A stretch of DNA of 15,863 nt. Origin: Candidatus Dormiibacterota bacterium (lineage in GTDB: Bacteria > Chloroflexota > Dormibacteria > Aeolococcales > Aeolococcaceae). Below, in pieces: positions 1 through 8,473 of the stretch. The stretch is from contig PLDZ01000171.1 in NCBI GenBank assembly GCA_003136295.1, positions 10,130 through 25,992 on the forward strand, given 5' to 3'. The notes beneath the pieces were generated by a model. It ran no database searches. It was not told where the DNA came from and saw nothing but the letters and a program-made list of their open reading frames with translations. A program made the position numbers and the translations under genes. Every line of letters starts with the position of its first letter. The first letter of the stretch is position 1.

Positions 1-687
1 ACCGTCGTGCAGCCGGTGATCTTCGTGCTGCTCTTCCGATACGTGTTCGGCGGCGCCATCCATACGGCGAGTGCGGGCGGGTACGTGAATTATCTGATGC
101 CGGGCATCATCGCCCAGACCGCGGCATTCGCAACCTTCGCGACCGCGATCGCTCTCGCGCAGGAAGCAACCAAGGGTGTCATCGACCGCTTCCGTGCCAT
201 GCCCATGGCCCGATCCGCGGTTCTTGCCGGCAGGTTGATCGCCGACTCGATACGGATGCTGATCGTGATCCTAGTGATCATCGGCGTCGGCTACGCCGTC
301 GGCTTCCGCTTTCAGAACGGCGTGGTCGGCGCGATCGGCATGGTGCTCCTCGCCGAGGCCTTCGGCATTGCCGTTTGCTCCGTATCGGCATTCGTGGGAC
401 TCGCGATCAAGGACGAGGAATCGGTGCAGGCCTTCGGTCTGATCTGGATATTCCCGCTGACATTCGTAAGTTCTGCTTTCGTCCAGGTCTCGACGATGCC
501 GAGTTGGTTGCAGGTCTTCGCGAACAACCAGCCGGTGACGCTCGTGATCAACGCGATGCGCGCGATGGCACTGGGCGGTCCGCACTTTCCGCTGAACCCC
601 GCGCTCTGGGAGAGCCTCGTGTGGCTGGCCGGCGTTCTGATCGTGTTCGTCCCGCTCGCCGTGCGCAGCTACCGCCGGGTCGGTTAG
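1..687 (+). CDS. ABC-2 type transporter permease, DrrB-like (5' partial)
   Basis: This is the C-terminal 228 residues of a multi-pass permease of the ABC-2 (DrrB/daunorubicin exporter) family, which pairs with a cytoplasmic ATPase to export drugs or lipids. The frame is open to the first base of the window, so the true start lies upstream. Full family members are about 250-260 residues, so roughly the first 30-40 are missing. Visible family features are the early 'FRYVFGG' stretch, the 'EATKGVIDRFRAMPMARSAVLAGR' type cytoplasmic loop (quoted region near residues 56-80), several hydrophobic helices, and the late 'NNQPVTLVINAMRAMALGG' region before a last helix ending in a basic tail. The ATPase partner is probably just upstream. 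It converges with the next gene, with only 6 bases between the stops. The exported substrate cannot be told from sequence. Confidence 0.9.
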   Translation, partial: TVVQPVIFVLLFRYVFGGAIHTASAGGYVNYLMPGIIAQTAAFATFATAIALAQEATKGVIDRFRAMPMARSAVLAGRLIADSIRMLIVILVIIGVGYAVGFRFQNGVVGAIGMVLLAEAFGIAVCSVSAFVGLAIKDEESVQAFGLIWIFPLTFVSSAFVQVSTMPSWLQVFANNQPVTLVINAMRAMALGGPHFPLNPALWESLVWLAGVLIVFVPLAVRSYRRVG

Positions 688-693
688 ACCGGC

Positions 694-3651
694 CTACTGA
701 AACCAGCCCTCGACATCGAGGATCGCGTTGACGGTCCCAGCACCGTTGTAGAGGCGCACGTCGCCGATGGCCGAGTCGGTCGTGTCGAGCTGCACCACCA
801 CGAGATTGGCGAGCACCTGACCCGCGGCGACGTTGATGTCAGATGCGACTGGCAGGCCCAGATTTGCGGGGTAGAGCGTGAGGTACGTCCCCTGGGTCGG
901 TGCGACACCGGTGAGATTGCCGATGACCGCCTGGACCACGGGGCTTGGTGACGGGATCCCGGACACCCCCGCGACCTTGACCAGCTGCGACGTACCGGGG
1001 CCGAGCGCGGACCCCGCGCAGCGCACGCCGGAGGCCGGGCGTGTGTCGCAGACCCGCGTGGGACCGACCGCCTGGTATTGATAGCCGGTCGCGGCAGTTG
1101 CGCTCCCGAACCAGCCGTTGGCGTCGACGTAGATGTTGATGCTGCCGACTGCGTTGAAGATGCACACCGATGTGTCTGGGCCTCCTGGCGCGGCGGGCCC
1201 GAGGGCGACGAGCACCCGGTTCGCGAGGACCGCTCCGGCGGCAAGATTGAGCGTCGAGAAAGGCGGTGAATGGGTACCGGTGTACGCGCAGGTACCGCTC
1301 GATGTCGTGGGAAACACGCTGAGATAGGTGGACGCGGATCCGGCCACGCCGCCGATGTTCAGCGCCGCTACCGCGGCGTTCGTTCCTGGAATCGCGTCGC
1401 TCCCTGATCCGGTCACGCTGACGATGATCGGCTGTCCGCTCATCAGCGCTCCGTGCGACTGGCATGGCGTCGCCCTCACCCCTGTTCGTGTGTCGCAGAC
1501 ACGAACCGGAGCAATGGGATGGAACTCTCCCGTCGGATCACTCGCGCTGTCGGGTGCGAAGTACCCTTCGACGTCAGCCACGACGTCGACAGTCCCCAAG
1601 GGGTTGTAGATGTTGACCTCGCGGTTGACATCCGACGGACCGTTCTGGCCGAGGGTCACGGTGACGAGGTTGGCAGTCGCCGTGTGCGCGGGGAAGTTGA
1701 TGTTGGACGCCAGTGGCCGGCCTGTCCCGTTCGGGTACACCGTGAGCAGGCTGAACGTGTTGTCGTTCACCGCCGTCACGTTGAGCGCCACCGCGGTGGC
1801 GATGTTGGGTATCGGATCGGCGCCGCTCGGCAGGCCGCTCACGCCGGTGATCTGCAGCGTGCGCGTCGCGCCCGGACCGAGTGCTCCCGTGTCGCACTGG
1901 ATGCAGTTCCGAGCGCGCGTATCCAGAATGCGGAACGACGTGACCGGGACGTACCCCGCAAGGCTGGTGTAGACGTATCCCGAACCCGGTGTGAGCGCGC
2001 TGGTCCCGAGCGAATCGGCCACCTGCACCTGGACATAGCCCGCAGCATCGGCTGGAGTTGTGAGGGTGAACGATGTCGCGGTCACCGCCGACGGCGTCAC
2101 CGACAGGCCGCCTATCGTTGCGGTCATCCCTGGCTGAAACCCAGCGCCGTGGACTGTCACCGTCTGGCCGCCTGTCGTCGGGCCGGCGGCAGGTGAGACC
2201 GCGCTGATGTCGGGTCCGTCGGGGACGGCATCCACCTGGTTCCCACCCTCGACAAAGATCATGCCGTCGGAGGCTGAGGGCGATGTGAAGTGGTTGCTGC
2301 CGGCGATCGCGTCACTCGCCAGCATGACGCCGTTGGTCACGTCGTACTGGTAGAGCGTGCCTCCTCCACTGCTCACCGACCACACTCCGCCTCCCACCAC
2401 GATGGGCGGTTTGCTCGAAGCCTGGCTCGTGTTGTGCCAGCCCAGTGAGAAGTTGTTGGTCGAGGCGGCGATCTGCACCGCCTGCAGACCATCACTGCAC
2501 CCCACGAACACCGTCTCGACGCCGCCGACCAGGCTGAAGGCAAGGCCGCCGAACGCCGCATCGCTGGTTGCGGAGCAGACGCGGTGGGATGCGAGACCGC
2601 CGCTGACGTGACCGAGTCCAGCGCTGTTGAGCAGGTACCCCATGCCGCTCTTGCCGACCTGGAAGACACGGTTCCCGGGGAGTTGCAACGGTGTCGTCGA
2701 CCCGAGGTCCGCGTCGCTCCCGTTGTCCTGCCACCACGTCGGCCCCCCGTCATGGGTCGCGTCGACTGCTCCGCTCGGCGCGAAGTAGTCGGCGAGCGTC
2801 ACGGTGTTCGCGGTGAGTTTGATGACGCCGTCGCTCTCGTCGTAGGGATCGCCACTGCTCGTCTCGTTGCTGTTGCCCGTGGCGACGAACACGTTCCCGC
2901 TGGAGTCCACGGAGGCTCCCCCCGCCGCCCACGCGCCGGCCTCCATGTCGGTGGAGCTGACCGAGGCGGACGACCACCACCGGACAGAGCCGGTACCGGT
3001 CTCGGGGTACCCGATCACGTAGCCGCGGTATCCGTCGCTGCTGTTGCCCGGATTGGTGCAGTCGCCGGCGAGGCCGCCGAGAGTTGCGTACACCTCGCCC
3101 CCGGCAATCGTCAGCGCCCCACGCTGCTGCTGGTAGTTGGCGTCGAAGTTGATGCCGCCGCGGTTACCGGGATTGATGTTCACCCGCCGGGTGATGGCAC
3201 CGGTCGACAGGGATAGGGTCACGAGATCGAATTCGAACGTGGTCGGCGTGTCCTGGATTTCCGCGACGACGAAAACGCTGCCCGCATCGATCACCGGAGT
3301 CCCGGTGATCCCCAGGGGGTCGATGTCCCCGCAGGGGAAATTGGCCGTTCGGGGTGCGCCGATGTGGGTGCTCCACACGACATGTCCGGTGGCCGCGTTG
3401 AGCGAGTACACCGTGTCGTTCTCGGTTGCTGCCACCAGCTGCCCGCCCACGATCACCGGCTGTCCGTAGAGCTGCCCATCCAGCGCGACCGACGTCCAGG
3501 GCGCACTCCCACTCACCGCCTGATCGGTCGTGTCGTCGCCCTGGCGCGTGTTGTTGCCGTGGTAGGTGGGCCAGTCTGCCGCCGCATTCGTCGCGGCCAG
3601 CAGCGGCGCGATAACCGCGAGGGCGATGATCAGCCGGCGCACGCCGAGCAT
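694..3651 (-). CDS. Secreted PQQ-type beta-propeller protein with IPT/TIG domain and three C-terminal DTR repeats
   Basis: A 985-residue exported protein, probably displayed on or released from the cell surface. Numbering is from the ATG at 3651; a TTG two codons upstream (3657) is the alternative start. Residues 1-25 are a signal peptide: basic start, hydrophobic core, and AAA before DWPTYHGN. Residues about 26-475 resemble PQQ/BamB-like propeller repeats, for example 'DTVYSLNAATGHVVWS' and an opening 'WPTYHGNNTRQG'. Residues about 481-565 form an IPT/TIG (immunoglobulin-like) domain with 'ISAVSPAAGPTTGGQTVTV'. The rest is three repeats of about 145 residues. Each opens with an (I/V)(L/C)DTR motif (D577, D720, D869) and closes with D(V/A)(E/N)G(Y/W)F; the third ends the protein. 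No sortase motif or transmembrane anchor is visible. No enzymatic residues can be assigned; adhesion, or binding of sugars or other surfaces, is an inference. Confidence 0.85.
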   Translation of the reverse strand: MLGVRRLIIALAVIAPLLAATNAAADWPTYHGNNTRQGDDTTDQAVSGSAPWTSVALDGQLYGQPVIVGGQLVAATENDTVYSLNAATGHVVWSTHIGAPRTANFPCGDIDPLGITGTPVIDAGSVFVVAEIQDTPTTFEFDLVTLSLSTGAITRRVNINPGNRGGINFDANYQQQRGALTIAGGEVYATLGGLAGDCTNPGNSSDGYRGYVIGYPETGTGSVRWWSSASVSSTDMEAGAWAAGGASVDSSGNVFVATGNSNETSSGDPYDESDGVIKLTANTVTLADYFAPSGAVDATHDGGPTWWQDNGSDADLGSTTPLQLPGNRVFQVGKSGMGYLLNSAGLGHVSGGLASHRVCSATSDAAFGGLAFSLVGGVETVFVGCSDGLQAVQIAASTNNFSLGWHNTSQASSKPPIVVGGGVWSVSSGGGTLYQYDVTNGVMLASDAIAGSNHFTSPSASDGMIFVEGGNQVDAVPDGPDISAVSPAAGPTTGGQTVTVHGAGFQPGMTATIGGLSVTPSAVTATSFTLTTPADAAGYVQVQVADSLGTSALTPGSGYVYTSLAGYVPVTSFRILDTRARNCIQCDTGALGPGATRTLQITGVSGLPSGADPIPNIATAVALNVTAVNDNTFSLLTVYPNGTGRPLASNINFPAHTATANLVTVTLGQNGPSDVNREVNIYNPLGTVDVVADVEGYFAPDSASDPTGEFHPIAPVRVCDTRTGVRATPCQSHGALMSGQPIIVSVTGSGSDAIPGTNAAVAALNIGGVAGSASTYLSVFPTTSSGTCAYTGTHSPPFSTLNLAAGAVLANRVLVALGPAAPGGPDTSVCIFNAVGSINIYVDANGWFGSATAATGYQYQAVGPTRVCDTRPASGVRCAGSALGPGTSQLVKVAGVSGIPSPSPVVQAVIGNLTGVAPTQGTYLTLYPANLGLPVASDINVAAGQVLANLVVVQLDTTDSAIGDVRLYNGAGTVNAILDVEGWFQ

Positions 3652-3777
3652 TGTCAACCCAGTCCGGCCATACGCATGACATTCTGGTCACAGCACTCTG
3701 CTCCGTGCCGTACGCTCTGAGCCCTGAACCCCCCTCGATGGCTCGACAGCTCGGAGCTTCGCATCGGCCTTGGCTGC

Positions 3778-5493
3778 ATGCGACTCTCCACCGACGCCGA
3801 TGCTGACGACGACGCCGCCTTCTACGCCATTGCGGCTGCTGCCGATGCGGGCATCGCCATCTTTGACACGGCGCACGCATATGGCGCCGGCGACGCGCCG
3901 TCAGGCCGCAACGAGCAACTCGTCGCCCAGGCGCTCCGTCGCTGCGGCGCGGACGGGCACGCGAGGATCATCACCAAAGGCGGCATGACCCGCGCCGGCG
4001 GCAGATGGATTCCGGACGGTCGCGCCAGGGCGATCCTCGCCGATTGCGAAGCGAGTCTCGAAGCTCTCGGTGGGTTGGGCATCGATCTCTACCTCATCCA
4101 TGCGCCTGACCCGCGAATCCCCTGGCGCACGTCCGTGCGTGCGCTGGCGACGCTGCGACGGGACGGCGTCGTTGGCCGCGTGGGGCTGGCGAATGTCAAC
4201 CGCCGGCAATTGGAGGAAGCGTGCGAGCTCGTCGACGTCGCTGCCATCCAGGTGGCGCTCAGCGTCCTCGACGACAGCGCCGTCAGGGGTGGGCTCGTCG
4301 ACTTCTGCACCGAGCGAGGGATCGCGGTGATCGCCCACTCTCCGCTCGGCGGTGTGCGCCGGGCGCCGTCGCTCACGCGCCGTCCGGAGCTGGTCGACAT
4401 CGCGCGCGCCCGAGGGGCGACGCCGGAGGAGGTCGCGCTCGCGTGGGTGCTCGATCTGTCCCCTGTGGTCGTCGCGATACCAGGAGCTCGGCGTCCGGCG
4501 ACAGTCCGCTCAGCCGCCCGATCGGCGATGCTCCACCTCGAAGCGAGCGACCGGACCCGGATCGTCAGCGCCTTCGGGTGGCCGCTACCGGGAACAACCG
4601 ACGCATCAGCGACGGCCGCGGGCGATGCCGAGGTTGTCGTGGTGATGGGTATCCCGGGCGCCGGCAAGAGCCGTCACACCGAGGACTACGTGGCGCGCGG
4701 CTACGTTCGCATCAACCGCGACGATCGCGGCGGATCGCTCCGTGAACTCAGCGACGCGCTCGATGAGGCGCTGTCGTCGGGCGTGCGGCGAGTCGTTCTC
4801 GACAACACGTACCTCACCCGCGCGACGCGCAGCCACGTCATCGAGACAGCCAGCCGGCACGGCGCGTCGGTCCGGTGCATCTGGATCGATATCCCGCTCG
4901 CGCAGGCGCAGGTCAATCTCGTCGAGCGCCTTCTGGGACGGTTCGGCGAGTTGCCCGAACCCGAGGAGATGCGCCGCATCGGACGCCGGGAGCCGGGGAT
5001 CATGCTCCCGACCAGCCAGATGCGAACCGTTCGCGAGCTGGAACCTCCGACGATCGACGAGGGATTCGTCGCGGTGCAGCGGATCCAGTTCGAGCGCACG
5101 CCCACAGCATCGCTTTCGATCGCGATCGAACCTCAAGAGGCTGTCCTCGTGGCCGCTGCCGCGCTGAATGTGCAGGGCTGGGAACACACAGTCGCGCTGG
5201 CGGCACCGGAGGCGCCCCACCTGCTGTTCGAGTGGAGGGCCGGCGAGACCGCCGCCGTCCTCGATGCCGGCGTGGATCGACTTTCCGGGCACGTCCGAGG
5301 CAGCGTGGCTGCTGCGCTCTGCCCCCACCCCGGAGGTCCGCCGGTGTGCTGGTGCCGGCCGCCGCTGCCCGGGCTCATCCTGGCCTTCGCGCGAACACAC
5401 GGCATCGACCCGTCACGTTCGACGCTCATCGGCGCGAGCCCCGCCCACCGGACCCTGGCCACGACGCTCGGCGCGCGCTACATCCAGAGCTGA
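3778..5493 (+). CDS. Aldo/keto reductase - P-loop kinase - degenerate HAD phosphatase fusion
   Basis: A 571-residue protein with three parts. Residues 1-275 are an aldo/keto reductase (NADPH-dependent carbonyl/alcohol chemistry) with the full catalytic tetrad D30 (FDTAHAYG), Y35, K67 (ITKGG) and H108 (LIHAPD). Residues about 286-440 are a polynucleotide-kinase-like P-loop domain with Walker A GIPGAGKS at 291-298, 'RINRDDRGGSL' after it, and 'VVLDNTYLTRATRS'. Residues about 465-571 look like the end of a HAD phosphatase: a zinc-loop-like C515-P-H517...C524-W-C526 followed by 'RPPLPGLIL' and 'STLIGASPAH'. The DxDGT nucleophile motif of HAD enzymes is absent, so this part is probably not catalytic. 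I recall similar three-part proteins annotated only as aldo/keto reductase in other lineages; the substrate is unknown. The first ATG is used here, but homology continues upstream of it (IGLGC before M1), so the start is doubtful. Confidence 0.85.
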   Translation: MRLSTDADADDDAAFYAIAAAADAGIAIFDTAHAYGAGDAPSGRNEQLVAQALRRCGADGHARIITKGGMTRAGGRWIPDGRARAILADCEASLEALGGLGIDLYLIHAPDPRIPWRTSVRALATLRRDGVVGRVGLANVNRRQLEEACELVDVAAIQVALSVLDDSAVRGGLVDFCTERGIAVIAHSPLGGVRRAPSLTRRPELVDIARARGATPEEVALAWVLDLSPVVVAIPGARRPATVRSAARSAMLHLEASDRTRIVSAFGWPLPGTTDASATAAGDAEVVVVMGIPGAGKSRHTEDYVARGYVRINRDDRGGSLRELSDALDEALSSGVRRVVLDNTYLTRATRSHVIETASRHGASVRCIWIDIPLAQAQVNLVERLLGRFGELPEPEEMRRIGRREPGIMLPTSQMRTVRELEPPTIDEGFVAVQRIQFERTPTASLSIAIEPQEAVLVAAAALNVQGWEHTVALAAPEAPHLLFEWRAGETAAVLDAGVDRLSGHVRGSVAAALCPHPGGPPVCWCRPPLPGLILAFARTHGIDPSRSTLIGASPAHRTLATTLGARYIQS

Positions 5494-5540
5494 GGCGCTT
5501 GCATGTATCGACCGCACCGCTGACCGGCAGATGTGGGGCC

Positions 5541-5837
5541 TCAGGGATGCTTCGGGGCGGGCGGTGCGTCCTCGAGTTCGAACATGAGGTCGTCGAGGTA
5601 GCAGTAGTACCAGTCCTCGCCCGGCTCGTATGACCGGATGATCGGGTCACCGACCGACTTGAAGTGCGCCGTCGCATGTTTCCCGGGCGAGTAATCGCAG
5701 CAGCCGACGTGTCCGCATTCCTGGCAGACACGGAGATGTACCCAGTCGTTCCGGCCGGCGGCCAAGCACTCGACGCAGCCGGTTCCCGAGGGCGTCACGT
5801 CGTGAATCTGGTCGAGATGCAGGCAAACGTCGCTCAT
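5541..5837 (-). CDS. UBP-type zinc finger protein
   Basis: A 98-residue protein made almost entirely of a UBP-type zinc finger, the fold that in eukaryotic deubiquitinases binds the free C-terminus of ubiquitin. Candidate metal ligands visible in order are C5, H7, C21, C24, C38, C41, C46, H54 and H58, followed by the family's aromatic 'WYYCYLDD' segment at 76-83. A strong ribosome binding site (GAGGAG, six bases before the ATG) fixes the start. It lies 21 bases after the DUF5996 gene on the same strand, so the two are probably co-transcribed. Stand-alone proteins of this size occur in many actinobacteria and related phyla; their bacterial role is not established. It converges on the reductase-kinase fusion, with 47 bases between the stops. 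Confidence 0.9.
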   Translation of the reverse strand: MSDVCLHLDQIHDVTPSGTGCVECLAAGRNDWVHLRVCQECGHVGCCDYSPGKHATAHFKSVGDPIIRSYEPGEDWYYCYLDDLMFELEDAPPAPKHP

Positions 5838-5858
5838 GTGGCTCTCCTCGGGGCGTGA

Positions 5859-6773
5859 TCAGTGGGACGGTGCATCCGGTTCGCTGAATGTCGTCAAGCC
5901 GCTGCTCCATCCCATCAACCTCGCGGCGCCCTCGTATGACGAGGCGAGGAAGTCGCGGATGGCTCGGCGCGGATCCGAAGTGGCAAGCGCTGCGTCGTAC
6001 GGGAAGAGAAACTCACCCGCATCCGGGCTCCAGGTGGCGCCGGGTGGCAGGGTCACCGCACTGATGTCCGGCGGCGCCGGGTATGCGTAGGAAAAGAAGG
6101 TCGCGGACGACACACGATGGTCACCGGGCCACCAGCCCGCGCAGACCTCCTCAGCGTCCGAGCTGAAATGGGCGATGACGCTGTCACCGGGCAGAGGATC
6201 CGCCAGCTTGCCCGAGTATCGCGTCAAGGCGAGGTCGAAGGTGCCCCAGAAGAAGTGCACGGGCGTGGTCCGCCCGCGGAACCGAGCGCGATGTTCCTTC
6301 ATCACCAGGTCGATCCTGGAGAGCACGCGGTGAAAGCGCTGTACCTGAGCCCTGTTGTAGGTGGCATGCGTGTGGTCGTCGGGAAAGGCAATGGGGTCAG
6401 CTACCTCGGATGGATGCACTGAAATGGCGACATCGATCCCCATGCGTCGCAGCGCGTCCATGACATCGCGATAGAACTCGGCGACCGCACCGCCCAGCGG
6501 ACGGCGTTCCATCTGTCCGTCGCTGGTGCGGATCATGAGCACGTGGTCGTGCAGGTCAAGCTCGGCATCGAAGGTGCGCAGGCCGATGGGCAGCGGCGAC
6601 GTGGTGAGTCCCCTCGCAGTGACGTAGAGCGGCACATTCGCCCAGCCCGGCTCGAAAGGGCTGAGGGCAAGGCGAAGCTTCCCGATCACCTGCGTGTACA
6701 TATGGAGCGTGTCGCGAGTGTCGCGCCAGTCCATGTATGGCAGAGTCAGCCATCCGGCGGAGGCGTCGTCCAT
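5859..6773 (-). CDS. DUF5996 family protein
   Basis: A 304-residue soluble protein that I recognise as DUF5996, a family with no assigned reaction. Family features visible are 'WLTLPYMDWRDTRDTLHMYTQ' style opening (residues about 8-28), 'KLRLALSPFEPGWANVPLYV', 'AISVHPSEV', a 'THATYN' stretch, and 'HFFWGTFDLALTRYSG' followed by 'SSATFFSYAYPAPP'. Conserved His, Trp and Asp residues in these segments suggest an enzyme or ligand-binding protein, but this is inference. The open frame runs 38 codons further upstream (to 6887) through low-complexity Arg/His-rich sequence overlapping the divergent exporter gene; the ATG at 6773 fits the family's usual N-terminus better. It is the first gene of an operon with the UBP zinc finger and is divergent from the MFS gene, with 77 bases between the starts. 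Confidence 0.8.
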   Translation of the reverse strand: MDDASAGWLTLPYMDWRDTRDTLHMYTQVIGKLRLALSPFEPGWANVPLYVTARGLTTSPLPIGLRTFDAELDLHDHVLMIRTSDGQMERRPLGGAVAEFYRDVMDALRRMGIDVAISVHPSEVADPIAFPDDHTHATYNRAQVQRFHRVLSRIDLVMKEHRARFRGRTTPVHFFWGTFDLALTRYSGKLADPLPGDSVIAHFSSDAEEVCAGWWPGDHRVSSATFFSYAYPAPPDISAVTLPPGATWSPDAGEFLFPYDAALATSDPRRAIRDFLASSYEGAARLMGWSSGLTTFSEPDAPSH

Positions 6774-6850
6774 ATCTCCATGATGATGCTGACGGCCGTG
6801 TGGGCGTGCGGTTGTGCCGCCCCGTCCGGGAGGCCTACTGTGTCGGCGGC

Positions 6851-8458
6851 GTGACCGACCAACCCACGACGTCTGACCCTGGGCCACATGGTTCCACTTG
6901 GTCGCCGTTGCGGATCGGCATCTTCCGCGCCATCTGGCTCGCGGTCCTTATCAGCAACATCGGACTGTGGATGCAGACCGTCGGCGCGCAATGGCTGCTC
7001 GTCCAGCAGCCCCATGCGTCGATCCTCGTAGCGCTCGTGCAGACGGCGGACATGCTGCCCGACGTCATCTTCGGTGTCGTCGGCGGCGTGCTCGCCGATA
7101 TGTTCGATCGGCGCCGGCTCCTGATTGCCGTGCAGGCGTTCATGACGGTAACGGCCGTCGCCCTCACCGCGCTGACGCTCGCAGGACAGATGCCGCCCGC
7201 GTTGCTTCTCACCTTCACGTTCGTTCTGGGGACAGGGTCGGTCATCTCACTGCCGGCGTATCAGTCACTGATCCCTGAGCTTGTTCCCCGGGCACAGGTC
7301 GCCGCCGCGTCGACGCTGGGCTCGATCAGCGTCAACCTCGCTCGCGCCATCGGACCCGCGATCGCTGGTGTCCTTATCGCTCGCATCGGTGTCGGCGCGG
7401 TGTTCGCAATCAATGCGGCGACCTTCCTTGCGTACGGCATCGTCGTTGTCGCCTGGCACCCGAGGGTCGAGGCATCGACGCAGCTTCCCGAGCGGTTTGC
7501 CTCGGCGCTGCGCGCGGGCGGGAGGTATGTCCGGTATTCGCCGGTCATACGCCGGATGCTCCTGCGCACCTCGCTGTTTCTGGTGCCGGGGAGTGCGTTG
7601 TGGGCCCTGCTTCCGCTGGTGGCGACGCAGCGCCTGAAGATGGGCCCCAGCGGGTATGGGCTCCTCCTCGCGGCGCTCGGCGTCGGCGCTGTCGCCGGCT
7701 CGTTTCTTCTGTCCACACTCCGCACGAGGCTGTCGGCGAATCGCCTGCTGGTTGCCGCGAGCCTCGTGTATGCGGCCGTCATGGCCGCGATCGTGCTCAT
7801 CCCGACGCTCGTTCTGACCGTGGTGCTCCTGCTTCCAGCAGGGTTCGCGTGGATCGCCGTGCTGTCGACGATGAACGCATCGCTGCAGCTCTTCCTCCCC
7901 GAATGGGTGCGCGCGCGTGGCCTTTCGGTGTACCTGACCGTGCTCTTCGGCAGCCAGGCACTCGGTGCCGTCGTCTGGGGTTTCGTCGCCGAGCCGAAGG
8001 GCGTCATTCCCGCGTATCTCATCGCAGCGGCCCTGATGGTCGGCGGAGCCGCGACCATCAGGATGTGGCCGATGATCGACACCGCCGGCATGGATCGGCA
8101 CACCGTTGTCCGATCCGAGCCGCAGCTGGCATTCGACGCCACCCCCGACCAGGGTCCGGTCGTGGTCAGGATGACCTACACCGTCTCGTCGGAACGGGAG
8201 CGCGCCTTCCTGGATTCGATGGTCCGCGTGCGCCTCTCGAGGCTTCGCACCGGGGCCACGCAGTGGGGTCTGTTCCGCGACGGCGAGACACCCCACGAGT
8301 TCGTCGAGCTGTTCGTGGTCCCCTCGTGGGACGAGCACCTGCGGCAGCACACCGATCGGCTCACTGGGACCGACGCGGAGTACCTGGATTACGCGCGCTC
8401 GCTGTCGGATCCGGAGCCGCGAACCTCACACCTCATCGCCACCGAACCCACTCGCTGA
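6851..8458 (+). CDS. MFS transporter, MFS_3 (transmembrane secretion effector) family
   Basis: A 535-residue major facilitator exporter from the GTG at 6851. Residues about 15-420 carry the membrane helices, starting 'FRAIWLAVLISNIGLWMQTVGAQWLL', with the MFS loop-2 signature 'GGVLADMFDRRRLL' and an alanine/glycine-rich helix run through the second half. Residues about 437-535 are a soluble C-terminal domain ('VVVRMTYTVSSERERAFLDSM' ... 'FVELFVVPSWDEHLRQH') resembling the dimeric alpha-beta barrel of antibiotic-biosynthesis monooxygenases. This helix-bundle plus barrel arrangement, at about 520-540 residues, is typical of PF05977 proteins, which are thought to export small molecules. The frame is open upstream to an ATG at 6737, but that extension is Arg-rich and overlaps the divergent gene, so the GTG is preferred. 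It converges on the DUF6510 gene, with 15 bases between the stops. Confidence 0.88.
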   Translation: MTDQPTTSDPGPHGSTWSPLRIGIFRAIWLAVLISNIGLWMQTVGAQWLLVQQPHASILVALVQTADMLPDVIFGVVGGVLADMFDRRRLLIAVQAFMTVTAVALTALTLAGQMPPALLLTFTFVLGTGSVISLPAYQSLIPELVPRAQVAAASTLGSISVNLARAIGPAIAGVLIARIGVGAVFAINAATFLAYGIVVVAWHPRVEASTQLPERFASALRAGGRYVRYSPVIRRMLLRTSLFLVPGSALWALLPLVATQRLKMGPSGYGLLLAALGVGAVAGSFLLSTLRTRLSANRLLVAASLVYAAVMAAIVLIPTLVLTVVLLLPAGFAWIAVLSTMNASLQLFLPEWVRARGLSVYLTVLFGSQALGAVVWGFVAEPKGVIPAYLIAAALMVGGAATIRMWPMIDTAGMDRHTVVRSEPQLAFDATPDQGPVVVRMTYTVSSERERAFLDSMVRVRLSRLRTGATQWGLFRDGETPHEFVELFVVPSWDEHLRQHTDRLTGTDAEYLDYARSLSDPEPRTSHLIATEPTR

Positions 8459-8473
8459 CACGCGCCGAGCCGC

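Noticed and set aside
1453..2196. Plus-strand open frame (247 codons) opposite the secreted repeat protein.
   Set aside because: Composition is Arg/His-rich without recognisable motifs, and the minus-strand frame carries the repeats; it is a shadow.
5490..5544. CTGAGGC/GCCTCAG inverted repeat spanning the stops of the convergent fusion gene and zinc-finger gene, considered as a two-way terminator.
   Set aside because: Arms are only 7 bases with a 41-base loop and no T-run on either side; this can arise by chance in GC-rich DNA.
6774..6887. N-terminal extension of the DUF5996 protein and of the MFS protein (from 6737), overlapping head to head.
   Set aside because: Both extensions are low-complexity Arg/His-rich or Arg-rich and outside family boundaries; the starts at 6773 and 6851 leave a normal promoter-sized spacer.
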